Numbered from the stretch's first letter, positions 12,301-26,740 are shown. The stretch: 64,000 bases of DNA from Gambelia wislizenii (GCA_030847615.1 JAUMIR010000004.1:269723501-269787500), one strand, 5' to 3'. The notes: generated by a model from the letters alone, not told the origin. Made by a program: numbers and translations.

Positions 12301-15300
12301 GGATATGATTTGCCTCCCTTATCCTCCTCCTTGGGGATTGTTTTGGGGAGGGGAGGGGGAGTGTCACACCTCTAAAAAAAGTCTCATGTCACACAAGTGT
12401 CTCTAAGCAAGAGTCCTAGAAATGTTCAAAATGATGGGTGTGGGGCTTGAGAGTTATGAATAACAAAAACGTTTCTGCTCAACTGAAGTTAAATCACAAG
12501 TACAAATGGGGAGGGTGGTGGTGGTGGTTATGAAACATACAGTGGCAGAGAAAGAACAACTTGAACATCTAGTATTTAGGAAGAAACCACCCAGTGTCAT
12601 ATTTACCTAGGTTCTAACCTCTTTTAGTGCTCCTGTTGCTGGAACAGAAAACTCGCACAAAGCATTCAACATTTCTCTACCCAATCTGGTGATTTCCTTA
12701 TATGGCCAATTTGGGGGAAAATAAATCAAGATTTGGAGACAAATTGTGTCCCTGTGTCTCTTTGAACTGAATTTGTTAATACATCTTCAGGACAGTGCTT
12801 TGATTTGGACTACTTCACTTTAGATATATTACAGATCTATCTGAATTACCCTGATGTGGTTCTCAATTTGGGATTTATCTGAAAAAGAAACATACCCCTA
12901 AAATGAATGAATATACATACATACATACATACAAATGTGGATATATAACAGTTAGAAAAATCTAATATGTGATTACGTTTTGAATGTACTAGAAAACACG
13001 CTCTCCAGCGTTATGACACTTACCACACTCACCTGGTTTGAGATCCAGTGCAGCAAGAGATTCTGAATGTAAGAAATACAAAGTTGGGCTAACAGTAAAT
13101 AATACATAGTTGTCATGACGTTCATCCAAAATAATGAGAACCAAATCGCCAACCTGAAAACTGAATCAAAAGAACAAGACTCAGTAGGAGACATACAGTA
13201 CAATTCTATGCATATTCATCCACAATGAAGTCCTGCTGTGTTCAACAGGTTGACTGACAGGTAACTTGCACATAGGGTCACAGTCTAAGCTTTTATGGTA
13301 ATCACTGATGTACCTTTTGAAGTATTACATATATTTTCTTTCTCTAATATATTAATTGCTGAGAATCTTCAAATAGTTTGACAATATGGTTGACTTTGTT
13401 AAATAGTTATAATAAACCACATAATGGGCTTTAGTTAGTTTTTTTTTTTTTTTAAGAGTCAGTGCTGTTAGACTAAGCCTAGAGAGATCCAGGTTTAAAT
13501 CCACACTCAGCCATGAAGCTAAATGGTGGATATTGACCAGTCACTACCTGTCAGGCCTAACCCTTTTGACAGTTTTATTGTACGGAACAAAAGAGGTGTG
13601 TGAGAGAAGATAAATGTTTGCTCCTTGAAAAAAAAGCTACATAAAGAAATAAACAAGGAGAAAGGAGGCACAAAACACCATACTGACACACCTGAGCTAA
13701 CAAAGCTTCTAATAAAGAGGCTCCTTTTTACAAAGTCTTTTTCTACCTCCCAACCCTCCTTTTCCTCTAACTGGAAGTGTGTTTGTTTGTTTAGCAGTAT
13801 AAAAATGGGGAGGATGGTAAATAAATACTGGCAAGACACAGACTTTCAGTATCAAGTTGCAGCAGCATGTCTACAGTAATATGGAATACAACTTGAGACT
13901 GTAGCTGTGTGTGCCTGCCTACAAGAGGCAAAGCAAATAGCAGATGCCTCCAGAATCCCTTACTGTCTATGAATGAACAGCAAAACAGAGAAAAAATGGG
14001 ACAGCAGATAAACTCCCACCACCCCAGGATATTAAAAAAACAAAGATAGCTTAGCCACCATAATGGAAATCATAAGAAAAGTGGAAGCTGGAAAAAACAA
14101 AACATCCTGCCTGTATTTTGGAAGAAACTTTCAGGTGATCTCTAGAAAGCTCAAAATGATTTTGTTGACTTATGCAAGCTTACCTTGACCTGGTTGTTTC
14201 ATTTCACAAGTGCATATTGTTAGTTTTAGGTTAAAAGGTTGTTGAAACATGTTGAACTGCTCTTTTTTTCTGGTGTATGAACCTAATCCTATTCTTTCCA
14301 TGTTATTTCTGCCACTGATACAAAATTTTCTGTTCAAGAAGTAATGCCCAGAACACATCTACTTGTTAATTGAGGTATACCGGTACCAGTAGGTGCGTAA
14401 GGACGTATTTCAATTCTTAAACAGTACTCTTGTAAACAGAAACTCCAAATTTAACAACAAGATAAGGGGGATAGTGTGTGTGTGTGTGTGTGTATGTGTA
14501 TATATATATGTATGTAGAAGAGAGAGAATATTACTGAAAGAATGAGACTTATACAAGGTGTAGGCAAGCAGCATGATTGAAAACATTCTAACGTAAATTT
14601 AAACCTAAGATATTATAGAATCATAGAATTGTAGAGTTGGAAGAGACCACAAGGGCCATCCAGTCCAACCCCCTGCCACACAGGAAATCACAATCAAAGC
14701 ATCCCTGACAGATGGCCTTCCAGCCTCTGTTTAAAGACCTCCAAGAAAGGAGATCCCACCACGCTCCGAGGGAGTGTGTTCCACTGCCGAACAGCTCTTA
14801 CTGTCAAAAAGTTCCTCCTAATGTTGAGGTGGAATCTCTGTTCCTGGAGCTTGCATCCATTGCTCAGTGTTCCAGTCTCTGGAGCAGCAGAAAACAAGCT
14901 TGCTCCATCCTCAACATGACACCCCTTCAAATACTTAAACAAGGCTATCATATCGCCCCTTAACTGTCTTTTTTTCAGGCTAAACATACCCAGCTCCCTA
15001 AGTCTCTCCTCATAAGGCATGGTTTCCAGATCTTTCACCATTTTAGTCGCCCTTCTCTGGACACGCTCCAATTTGTCAATATCCTTTTTGAATTGTGGTG
15101 CCCAGAACTGGACACAGTATTCTAGGTGAGGTCTGACCAAGGCAGAATAGAGCGGCACAATTACTTCCCTTGATCTAGACACGATACTTCTATTGATGCA
15201 GCCCAAAATCGCATTGGCCTTTTTAGCTGCCGCATCACACTGTTGACTCATGTTCAACTTGTGATCTACTAGGACTCCTAGATCCCTTTTGCACATAGTC

Positions 15301-18300
15301 TCGTTCAGCCAGGTCTTCCCCATCCTATATCTATGCATTTTGTTTTTCTGCCCTAAATGCAGTACCTTACATTTCTCTATATTGAATTTCATTCAATACC
15401 GTATTGAGTCTATCACAATACAAATTATATGGTGGCTTCTGTGACATATTTTTTAAAAAGTAGCAGACAGAATCAGAAGTTTGTTCGTAATGTTTTAGGC
15501 AATTTTATAAATCATAAACCTACTCACCAGGTTTCACTCTGTATTTAATTAGAGTTTTCTAGAAGAATGTATACTGGTGTAAATCCAATTGTTAATCCCA
15601 TTTAGAGTAGATCTGCTCTAATTTATTCAGTAGGCCTACTTTAGCTAGGACTAGTAACTGGTTTTGGTGTGTGTGTGTGCTTGCCTTTAGGAGTAGTTTT
15701 GTTTTGTTTTGTTGAAGAGAACGTAACAAAACAGAACAGTTTTACTTGATCATCAACACATATACTTACTCTCTGATGGCAATTTTTTCAGAATGTCTTA
15801 GAGACACTGAAGACATACTTTGAGACATCTGCAAAAATGGAGAAAACATTATTATCCTTTTATTCTGGCAAGCGCTGATACCACATATTCAAGCAATAGG
15901 TTGGACAAGGCCATACTCATAACATGCTCAGATGAAACAAAAGACAATGGGTTTTTTTTTTACTTTTCTTTTAGTACTTATTGTACAGTTATCCCTCTAT
16001 ATCCATGGATTTGGCACCCACAGATTCCGCCATCCATAGCTTGAAAATATTCCCCCAAAAATAATTTCCAAGAAACAAACCTTGATTTTGCCATTTTATA
16101 TAAGGGGCACCATTTTACTATGCCATTGTATATAATGAGACTTGAACATGCACCGATTTTGGTATGCATGGACTGGTGGTCCTGGAACTAAACCCCCAGC
16201 AGATATCAAGAACCCACTGTACCTCCTCGAATTCAATCTGTTGGGGGGATTACCTCCCACTTCAAAAGACTCTAATAAGGGAGTCAGAGTCATAATAGGA
16301 GAAGAGCAGGTTAAGCTGCTCCTCCTTGCTTTTTGTAATCTCAATAGAATCCATCAGGTTTCATCAGAGGGGTAAGATGGGCAGCAGGCCATTTTGCTGA
16401 CACTGCTGAAAAGACAGCTTTATTTCGCTTACATTTACATTTCCTCTTTGTATGTGACTGTTAAGGACCTCTGTCAAGGAGAACATGTAAGGCTTGCTAA
16501 ATTATCTTGATATTGGGGTGAGGATGTGAAAATGTTTGCATCACTACATTTGCATTCCTCCTCTTTCTCTGGATCAGGAACACTAGAGTTGGTGCCAGTT
16601 TTCCCAGCCTGTTGCATATAGTCATACTGCGTGGCCCACCTATGTCTGAAACTCCCTCAGTATGTACATTTCTAAAAGACAGTGAAAGCCTTGAATGATG
16701 TTGTCACTGAACTGAGGAAGCAAAGAGACAAAAGATGGACACAAAGCAAAAAGAGACAAAAGAAAATCTGGGAAAAGGCATGACCCTGTGGTACAAGATG
16801 GACAAACAGAAAACTGAGTTAAATAATGAAGTGGGGGGAGGGAAGGGGAGGGAGAGAGAGAGAGAAAAAACACACAGATGCCTCTTTCACCATGGGATCT
16901 TAGGGACTGTCTAGATGAAAAGATATAACACAGACTGGTACACATTATTACAAATTCGCAGCAGCGCTCATTTTTCTCCACTATCTTTTGGCAAAATCTA
17001 TTATATACGAAGCTATATGCATTTGAAGTGCACACACAGCCATGTCTGCAAACAAGATGGTGGCTGAGAGTATAGCACATTATTATTCTCCACATGTTGT
17101 TGCCGCTGCATAGTATTTGTTGTTTTACATGTAAATCAAAGGTGCACAAATGCAACCTTCTGTTTATAAAAAGCTCTTTGATCACCTCAGCACAGCAAGA
17201 AAGCACATTCTCAATAACACAAAACACGAAAATGGCACTTCGGGCCACTTCCTTGCCTTCAAGTCCCCCCCCCCCCCCCGCACGTCCAACGAATCCACTG
17301 TCCACTTCCACCCTCGCCAAGAATGGGCAGTGTCCTGAATTGGATGTCCAAATGTGCGATAATGAGCAGGTCCACACATTATTTTAAAAACATCACAAAA
17401 AAACTACGAAGGCTCCCCCTCCACAATAGATGGAGTTTGTGGCTCCCCTCCTTCTGAATACCATGAATATCATTCACAGCATGTTGGGGATCCTTAATGA
17501 GGATGACATTCCTGAAAGATATTCTGTATTCTGTAGGATTTGGAAGTACTCCTCTAACATGAAGCCCTAAGAGTGCTCATTGTTTAGTAATCCAGCAGCA
17601 AAGCTACCACAACTATCAACAGGAGAAATATATGGGTTGGATTAGATTTAAATGTGTATCACTTGATGTAGCCCCCGCTCCCTGGCTACATAGACATTTT
17701 GGGAGACCCCAGTACATGGGGTGAGCTGTGGGGCAAGGATCTGAGGAAACTATGGAAATCAGGTGGAGGCAACTTCCATGCATGGAGACATTCTTTCAAC
17801 AAAAGGCAGACCTTGGATTAAACTCTGTGCACTAAAAAAAAGTGAGAGGCCCCTGTTTAGGAGAAAGGTGGGATACAAATTGAATGAATAAGTAAGTGAG
17901 ATATGACCAGTATCAACGTTTTTCTTTCTTGTGCCAAATCAAGCATTTCATTTTCCCTCCTCAAAAATGTGACTGAGTTTTTTTGTTGAATTATACTCCC
18001 ACTTATTCTATAATTTGATTGTCACTGCTGTTATTATTTTTGTAACATTATATACACTGCTCTACAATCCCTTGTGGATGAAGAGTGGCTTAAAGAAATG
18101 AATGTAAGAAATAAGGTTTGAATTTTGGAACTAAGATTTTCATGTGAATTTGGTGTAACAAGTATACACTAATGGTGTAAATTATTCAAAACAATGTTAT
18201 TTTAAAATAGTGATGTGAAAGTACTTCTGTCATCTTTCTGAAAGACAAAACATTTTTACAATTTTTACAATTCCCCCCTGAATTTCTAGTTTTCCCATTT

Positions 18301-21300
18301 CAGATCGTAACGAACCTCCTCCTTGGTTTCTTCTGCTTAACTTTCTTTTGCTCCCCCATCTTTAGCTCCCCACAAAAGAAGAAAAGGACACACTTCGAAG
18401 TACGGGCATTGTTATAACCTCTGGCTCCAACTGTGACAAAGCAGTAGGTAGTATAGTTGATTGTGTTTCTGCAAACTATACATTGATCAAACATCTTTGC
18501 ATTTCTCCATGAATTATGCTGATTCATTAGAGAGTATCTAGCTACCCTGATACAAGTAAAGTTTAGGAACTTGCTTTGCAATCCCAAATGCCCTGACCCA
18601 GGCGGAATAGGAAAAAATGTGCCTATGTAATATTATACTGTGCTGTTGTAAGATATTTTCCACAACTTTCTCTTTACCAATCTTGTAGACAAACCCAACA
18701 TTACTGGCTTGATTTTTTTTTTTAACCCACTGCTTGGGGCCTGGCCGTGGAGAAATATTCCTTCTGAATGCCTAGTGCATTCTTATATTGGCTATGCATG
18801 AAGCAGGGATGTCCTCTTCTGGTGGGCTACTTTGTTTCTATCCTGGGCAGAGAAGAGAGACTTCCTCTGCAAGTCTTCTACTTGTTCACTTCCTTGCATG
18901 CCACACATTACCACATACAGTTACAAGATGAAAGCTTAAATACAAAGTTGCTCTTTATGATTAAAAGCTTTAATCTTTTTAAAATAAAAGTTCTATAACT
19001 TGTTTATATACTTTCTTGTGAGGGATCAGCCAGTATACTGTATTTGGCAAACCTAGCACTAGTGGGCACAAATTTCCAGGCAACAAAACATTTACTGAGC
19101 TGTAATTTTTCAACAACTATTCAGTACGTGAGAACTTCAGGAAAAAAAAAAAGAAGCAAGCAGTAAATAAAATATTATCCTCCCCCCCCCAACCAATATA
19201 TTTTATACTTTTAAAGGGTCAACTTCATGGAAATTTTAGGTCCAACCACCATCAAGAACATATTAACATTTGTCCTGATTTCAACAGAAATTCTAAGAAT
19301 GATTCCTAAAACTGTGTTTCCACACTAAAAGTCATGCTAAATCAAATTAAGAAGTTATTTTTAGTATTCCTTTCTGTTAGCCTTTTCTCTTTTACATACC
19401 AGCTTGGAGCCAAAGATCCAGATGCTTGAAAAGAATCCATATGCCTGGAGGAGTGTGTGTATGTGGGGGAGGGGGGAATAACCAGCCTTTTGAAGTGGTG
19501 TGCAATGCAACTCAGGAGAAGAATTATCAACCCCACGCAATTCATTCACAAAAATGCCTTCTGCAGGTACATGGCAGGTTTGGATGCCATCTTTTTGAAA
19601 AGCAATCAAAGACAAGAAAGCTTGAAAATAAAACGTATACAATTGTTGAAACATTAGCAGAAGTACCAGCATCATATGGGGGTAAAACCACTTTGGTTCC
19701 CCTCTTCTCATGCTCTCTTTGTCTCTGAGCTCTCTTGACTCTCTCAACTCTCTGCCTCCACTTTTTTCTTTCTCACTGACCTTTTTTTACCCTCCACCAT
19801 AATAAACCTTTCTCTCTGTTTCTTCTCCAAACACCCTCAGCCCCCCACGCCCACCCCAAACTGCTTCTCTTTCTCTCTGTGCTGTCTGTCCGGAGTCTTC
19901 CTGGCACTATGAAGAAATACTGTAAATACACAGGCATGTTTCTAACTTTGTTCTCATTGCTAAGGAAAGTCTGGCACCTAGTGCCTAAAAATGGAACTTC
20001 AGGCTATAAAGATTTTTTCTTAACTAAAAAATAATTACAGTAATCCATTTTAAAATAATGCATACTCTACCCTAAAATGCATGCCCTAAAATGCATACTC
20101 CCAGGGTCTCCTGTGCATCCATCTTTGCATCTGATACCTAGGTATATGGTCTTGGAGCTACTGTAGAGATATGGAAACACATTCTTTTATTTAAACACTC
20201 AGCTTCTCTTAGATTCAAACCATTAGCCCACCTCTGTCCTATTTTTCCTCCATATCACAACTTGTTCAGCCTGTACCACCTTCACACAGGTTAGAATACC
20301 CTTAGTCTGTACTTCCAAATGTGCTCTCTCTTTCTTACTACTCTTCCTCTTCTCCCCTTCAATTCTTTTTCCTAATCACTGGTCTATCCATCCAGATTAG
20401 TGCTCATTCAGTCTTCACTATCTATAACATGCCTGCTCCTATCTCTCTGGGTTGTCATATTCTAGTTCACTCAAACCATGTAGTATCTATGCACAGATAG
20501 ATGTTTACATCCTGTCTGCAACATGGGAACAATTATACTGACCTGACCTAGTGTTAGGATATAAAGCTAATGTAGAAAAACTATTTCATATGCTTAAATA
20601 CAAAACAAACAAACAAATCACACTTCTAACAAATTTATTTGTTTTTAACTGAGTCAACTTTAGTTAAATTTAATTAATTTTTAACTAAATTAACTGAGAA
20701 TTGTTTTTCTCCAAACATGTTCAGAAGGCTTTCCAGTTTTGACATAAAGTTACTTTCTTTTCTAAAAGCTTGTTAACATTGCTATGCTGTACATGTCTAT
20801 TCAGAAGAACAACTGAGTTTCACTGGGCTACGGTAGCTCCTGGGTAAGAGGATATAAGATGGATATAACTTCTTAAGACAAATGATTCTCAAAGAGAACC
20901 TTAATCTCTTCTCCACCATACCGACACACAGACACACACTTTAGCTTCTGTTTGTTTCCGATGCAGGCAAAATGTAGTTACAAAATAAAATAAAATAATA
21001 AACCCTATAGCATATGCCAGGTCTGTTTTACCTTTCACAATTGAAGTGATCGATAGTAGTTTCATTTAGTGTGGCTACACATAGTGCAGAAGTCAACAGT
21101 TTGCTCTACAACCTTATATTTCTAAGGCTCAAAAATTTACTCAATGTAAAGTTGTAAAGCAAGCTCATTTCTTGCAAAGCAATTAAGCAAGAACAGTGAT
21201 TGCATGTGTTGCCTCATGTCTTGAATTCTACAAAGGCTAGAGACTTGTTCTCTCAGTGAAAGCTAGGACTGCAGTCTTACTGAAGGTGCGAACTAACATT

Positions 21301-24300
21301 AAGTGGCATGTCTGGAATTCAAGTAAAAGTCAGCCAACTGGGCAATATGGCAACTCTATTTTCCATTCTTTTTTCTTTCTCACTGTTTGTTCTCTTGCTC
21401 CATCATTCACTCATTCAACTTTCACTCATGTATCTGGCAGCAGGAACTCTCAGTCTTTCTTTATGCACATGTGCATATACACATACTTGCAAGCCCAATG
21501 TTTTGAGCACAGGATCCAAATGACAGGCAAAATAATGTTCCCCAAGGCTCTGGAGAAGGCAAAACTAAAATAAGTAAATTGTATGCTGCTTGACTCTGGT
21601 ACATGGCAATTTTAGTCTGCTATAATTTGTTTCTTTTCACCCTATGTTGGCACTACTGAACAGCCAGTCTCCCTTTCTGCTCCACCCTTTTTTAATATTG
21701 AGCACTCTTTTCTAATTTTTTCTTGCTTGCTGAAATAGTATATAATTATTTTAACGGAACCTACATTCCACTAAATGTATTTATGGCAATAATTCATTTT
21801 TGAACCCTCTACGTTTAACAAGAAAGGGGGGGGGAATGAAACAATTACAAAGCTCAGCAACATTTTCAAAGCAATGAATGGTAAACAAATGGAACAAGAG
21901 TGGATCTCAGCTTAATACTTGCTTGCAACTAAGTTTCAAAGTTTTCTTCTCCCCACCTCAGTACAATCTGTAAGAGTGAGGCAGGTAAGTGGGCACTGAC
22001 TACAAGAGTAGTTAAGAGTAGTTAAGAGTAGTTAGCAAATTTTTGATTTTTTTTAAACTCCTGGGAGAGGCTGCTTGTTGCAGAGGGTGGAGCTTCTGTG
22101 AGTTTGAATTTTTTTAAACTCCTGGGAGAGGCTGCTTGTTGCAGAGGGTGGAGCTTCTGTGAGCTTGAATTTTTTTAAACTCCTGGGAGAGGCTGCTTGT
22201 TGCAGAGGGTGGAGCTTCTGTGAGTTTGAATTTTTTTAAACTCCTGGGAGAGGCTGCTTGTTGCAGAGGGTGGAGTGTCTGTGAGTTTGAATTTTTTTAA
22301 ACTCCTGGGAAAGGCTGCTTGTTGCAGAGGGTGGAGCTTCTGTGAGCTTGAATTTTTTAAAACTCCTGGGAGAGGCTGCTTGTTGCAGAGGGTGGAGCTT
22401 CTGTGAGCTTGAATTTTTTAAAACTCCTGGGAGAGGCTGCTTGTTGCAGAGGGTGGAGCTTCTGTGAGCTTGAATTTTTTTAAACTCCTGGGAGAGTTTG
22501 AATGGCCAAGCCCCCCCCCCCAAAAAAAAACCATACTTAAAAGTACAGCATACAGTTTTCAGCATTAACTAAGAGTTCTTAGATTACCTAAAAACTCTCA
22601 CCATGGACACTGAGGGGACTGTTGCGGTCACCTGCAATACTTGTGCAATGTTTGTCTTCTTGGCTACAGACGTGGGGAACTTCACATGTACCAAGTGCAA
22701 GTTGGTAGCCCTCTTGGAGGAGAAAGTCCAGCAGCTGGAGACACGGGTAGCTACACTTCAACAGATTCGGGAGCAAGAGGTTTTCCTGGACAGTACAGAA
22801 CAAACACTCTTGGACGGGGACCATACAGAGGAACTGGCTGGGGAGGAGAGGGTCACTCCACAGACACAGGAGGCAGAGGCGTGTGGTGGTGGTGGGAGAC
22901 TCCTTGCTGCGAGGTACAGAAGCAGTGGTTTGTGGGCCTGACAAGATGTCTCGGGAGGTGTGTTGTCTCCCTGGGGCAAAGATCCGTGATGTGACGGAGC
23001 GGCTAACAAGACTCGTCAAGCCTACGGATCATTACCCCTTCCTTTTGGTCCATGTGGGAACCAATGATACGGCAAGGCATAGCTTTCCGAAGATCAGAAG
23101 AGATTATGAGGCTCTGGGGAGGAAGATGAAAGAAATGGATGCACAGGTTGTCATCTCGTCTCTTCTGCCAGTTGAAGGGCATGGTCCAGAAAGAGAGAGG
23201 AAAATAGCCGATGTAAACAACTGGCTCCGTAGATGGTGTCGCCGAGAACAAATTGGATTCTTGGATCATGGGCTGCGCTTCCATGAGGGGGTACTTCTGG
23301 CAAGAGATGGGGTGCATCTCACACCAGTTGGCAGAAACGTTTTTGCCTACAGTCTCAAGAATTTGATCAGGAGGGCTTTAAACTGAGTCATTTGGGGGAG
23401 GGAGACAGTATTCTGGAAGGCAAAAGAGCTGGAGAAAATAGTCAAGCTGTCATAGAGGGAACAAGGCGAACAGCGCAAGGACCCAACAGTGGGAGGCATA
23501 AAAACTTGCACAGGCAGCAAGTAAAGGGAACACATGGTCTTAGATATCTCTACACTAATGCACAGAGCATGGGAAATAAGCAAGGTGAACTTGAACTCCT
23601 AGCACTACAAAACAAATATAATAGGCATTACTGAAACCTGGTGGGACGAGTCTCATGATTGGAATGTTGGAATAGAGGGGTATAAACTTTTTAAGAGAAA
23701 CAGGCCAAACAGGAAAGGAGGAGGAACAGCACTATATGTCAAGGATATTTACATCAGTAAAGAGATCCATGACATCAATACTGGAAGCCAGGTGGAGAGC
23801 ATCTGGATAAAAATTAAAGGGGAGGGAAACAGCACAGATGTTATTGTGGGACTCTACTACAGACCCCCAAGTCAGACGGAGGAATTGGATGATGCCTTTC
23901 TAGAACAGATGAACACACACGCAGAAAGGAGAGATGTCATAGTGATGGGTGACTTCAACTATCCTGATATTTGCTGGAAATCTAACTCAACCAAAACCTC
24001 AAGGTCTAGCAAATTCCTTACTTGCCTGGAAGACAATTTCATGGTCCAAAAAATGGAAGAGGCAACAAGGGGGTCAGCTATTTTAGATCTGATCCTAACC
24101 AACAGGGATGACCTGGTTAATGGGGTGCAAGTAGTGGGATCCTTAGGTGAGAGTGATCATGTTCTCCTGGAGTTTGTTATACAATGGAAAGGAGAAGCCA
24201 GGCATAGTCAGACACGCATTCTTGACTTTAGGAGAGCTGATTTCAATAACCTCAGGGAAATACTGGGGGTGATCCCATGGTCAGGAATACTAAAAGAGAA

Positions 24301-26701
24301 GAGACCTCAAGACAGATGGGACTTTCTCAAAAGGGAGATACTGAAGGCACAATTTCAAACAGTACCACTGAGGAAGAAAAATGGGAGGTGTCTCAAGAAA
24401 CCAGGATGGATGACTAAAGAAATTTCAATGGAGCTAAGTTTTAAACGGAACATGTATAGGAAATGGAAAAAGGGGGAAATCACCAAAGAACAATTCAAAC
24501 AGATAGCGAACACATGTAGGAGTAAAATCAGAAATGCTAAAGCACAGAATGAGCTCAGGCTTGCTAGAGAGGTTAAGAACAATAAAAAGGGTTTTTTTTG
24601 GGTATGTCCGCAGCAAAAGGAGGAAGAAGGAAATGGTAGAGCCACTACGTGGAGAAGATGGCAAAATGGTAACAGGGGACAGAGAAAAGGCAGAATTACT
24701 CAATACCTTCTTTGTCTCAGTGTTTTCAGAAAAGGTAAAGGGGGACCAACCTGAGGATAAAGGTACAGAAGACACAACAGGGGAAATCCAGCACAGAATA
24801 AGCAAAGAGGTAGTACAGGAATACCTTCTTAATCTAAATGAATTTAAATCTCCAGGACCAGATGAACTACATCCAAGAATATTAAAAGAGCTGGCAAATA
24901 TAATCTCAGAGCCATTGGCAATAATCTTTGAGAACTCCTGGAGAACAGGAGAAGTCCCAGCAGACTGGAGGAGGGCAAACGTTGTCCCCAACTTCAAAAA
25001 GGGGAAAAAAGAGGATCCCAACAATTATCGTCTAGTTAGTCTGACATCAATACCAGGGAAGATTCTAGAGCAGATCATTAAACAGAGAGTCTGTGAACAT
25101 TTAGAAGGCAATGCCATAATCATAAAAAGTCAACATGGGTTTCAGAGTAACAAGTCATGCCAGACTAATCTGATCTCTTTTTTTGATAAAATTACCAGCT
25201 TGGTAGATGAAGGGAACGCTGTGGACATCGCATACCTTGATTTCAGTAAGGCCTTTGACAAGGTTCCCCATGACATTCTTGCAAACAAGCTTGTAAAATG
25301 TGGGCTAGGCAAGTTAACTGTTAAATGGATTTATAATTGGTTGACCGGCCGAACCCAAAGGGTACTCAGCAATGGCTCCTCTTCATCTTGGAAAGATGTG
25401 ACCAGTGGGGTGCCACAGGGTTCTGTCCTGGGCAAAGTGCTATTCAACATCTTTATCAATGACTTGGATGAGGGAATTAGGGGCATACTTACCAAATTTG
25501 CAGATGACACCAAATTAGGAGTAGCAGCTAATACCCTGGAGGACAGGATCAAAATTCAGAATGACCTGGATAGACTGGAGAGCTGGGCCAAAGCTAACAA
25601 AATGAAATTCAATACGGAGAAATGTAAGGTACTGCACTTAGGGCGAAAAAATGAAATGCATAGATATAGGATGGGGGAGACCTGGCTGAATGAGACTACG
25701 TGTGAAAGGGATCTGGGAGTCCTAGTAGACCACAAGTTGAACATGAGCCAACAGTGTGATGCGGCAGCTAAAAAGGCCAATGCGATTTTGGGCTGCATCA
25801 ATAGAAGTATAGTGTCCAGATAAAGGGAAGTAATAGTACCGCTCTATTCTGCCTTGGTCAGACCTCACCTAGAATACTGTGTCCAGTTCTGGGTACCACA
25901 ATTCAAAAAGGATATTGACAAATTGGAGCGTGTCCAGAGGAGGGCGACTAAAATGGTGAAAGGTCTGGAAACCATGCCTTATGAGGAGAGACTTAGGGAG
26001 CTGGGTATGTTTAGCCTGGAAAAAAGACGGTTAAGAGGCGATATGATAGCCCTGTTTAAGTATTTGAAGTGGTGTCACGTTGATGATGGAGCAAGCTTGT
26101 TTTCTGCTGCTCTAGAGATTGGAACACAGAGCAATGGATGCAAGCTCCAGGAACAGAGATTCCACCTCAACATTAGGAGGAACTTTTTGACAGTATGGGC
26201 TGTTCGGCAGTGGAACGCACTCCCTCGGAGCGTGGTGGGGTCTCCTTCCTTGGAGGTCTTTAAACAGAGGCTGGATGGCCATCTGTCGGGGATGCTTTGG
26301 TCGTGATTTCCTGCATGGCAGGGGGTTGGACTGGATGGCCCTTGTGGTCTCTTCGAACTCTGCAATTCTATGATTCTATGAAATGTGGACTTAGCAGCAG
26401 GGAGCTAAATCAAAGCAAGGTACTCTTTACAATCAGGCACAGTACCCTAGTACTGGAAGCACCATGCTGCCCAAGGTTCAATTGAAACATCGTATGATGA
26501 TTGTATGACATCATTGATATTATTTAGTTTTATTTTTATTTTTACAAGTAATACACTTGCCCCCCCCCATCCATGCATTCTGCATGCATGGATTCAACCA
26601 ACCGTACTACGAAAATATTTTTTTTGAAAATCCAAAAAGCAAACCTTGCTGTTTGCCATTTTATATAAGGGATACCATATTACTACACCACTATATATAT
26701 A

Positions 26702-26740
<39 letters not shown>

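Larger units (their letters stand above)
13161..15769. other. RB1CC1 intron between exons i and j
   Basis: 2.6 kb with the truncated CR1 (14614-15393) and a GT/AT microsatellite. The stretch 13161-14470 shows nothing recognised besides short homopolymers (T run near 13440). Confidence 0.55.
22004..26382 (+). mobile_element. Near full-length CR1 LINE
   Basis: About 4.4 kb: a leader with tandem repeats (22004-22497), ORF1 with zinc-finger-like motif and SGNH esterase domain, ORF2 with endonuclease and reverse transcriptase, and the CR1 3' end with ATTCTATGATTCTATGA. It is disabled by few changes: an ORF1 frameshift near 22883, an ORF2 frameshift near 23615, one extra T in a T run at 24592-24599 and a TAA at 25821-25823. 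The low damage suggests recent activity of the family. Sits in the RB1CC1 intron in the antisense orientation. Confidence 0.93.

Noticed and set aside
16640..17377. 245-codon minus-strand ORF
   Set aside because: No recognisable domain, low-complexity and Cys/Ser/Leu-rich composition, no splice or homology support; lies in an RB1CC1 intron.
22055..22497. Regular repeat array as a possible CRISPR
   Set aside because: Units are contiguous with no spacers, in a vertebrate genome, attached to a CR1 element.
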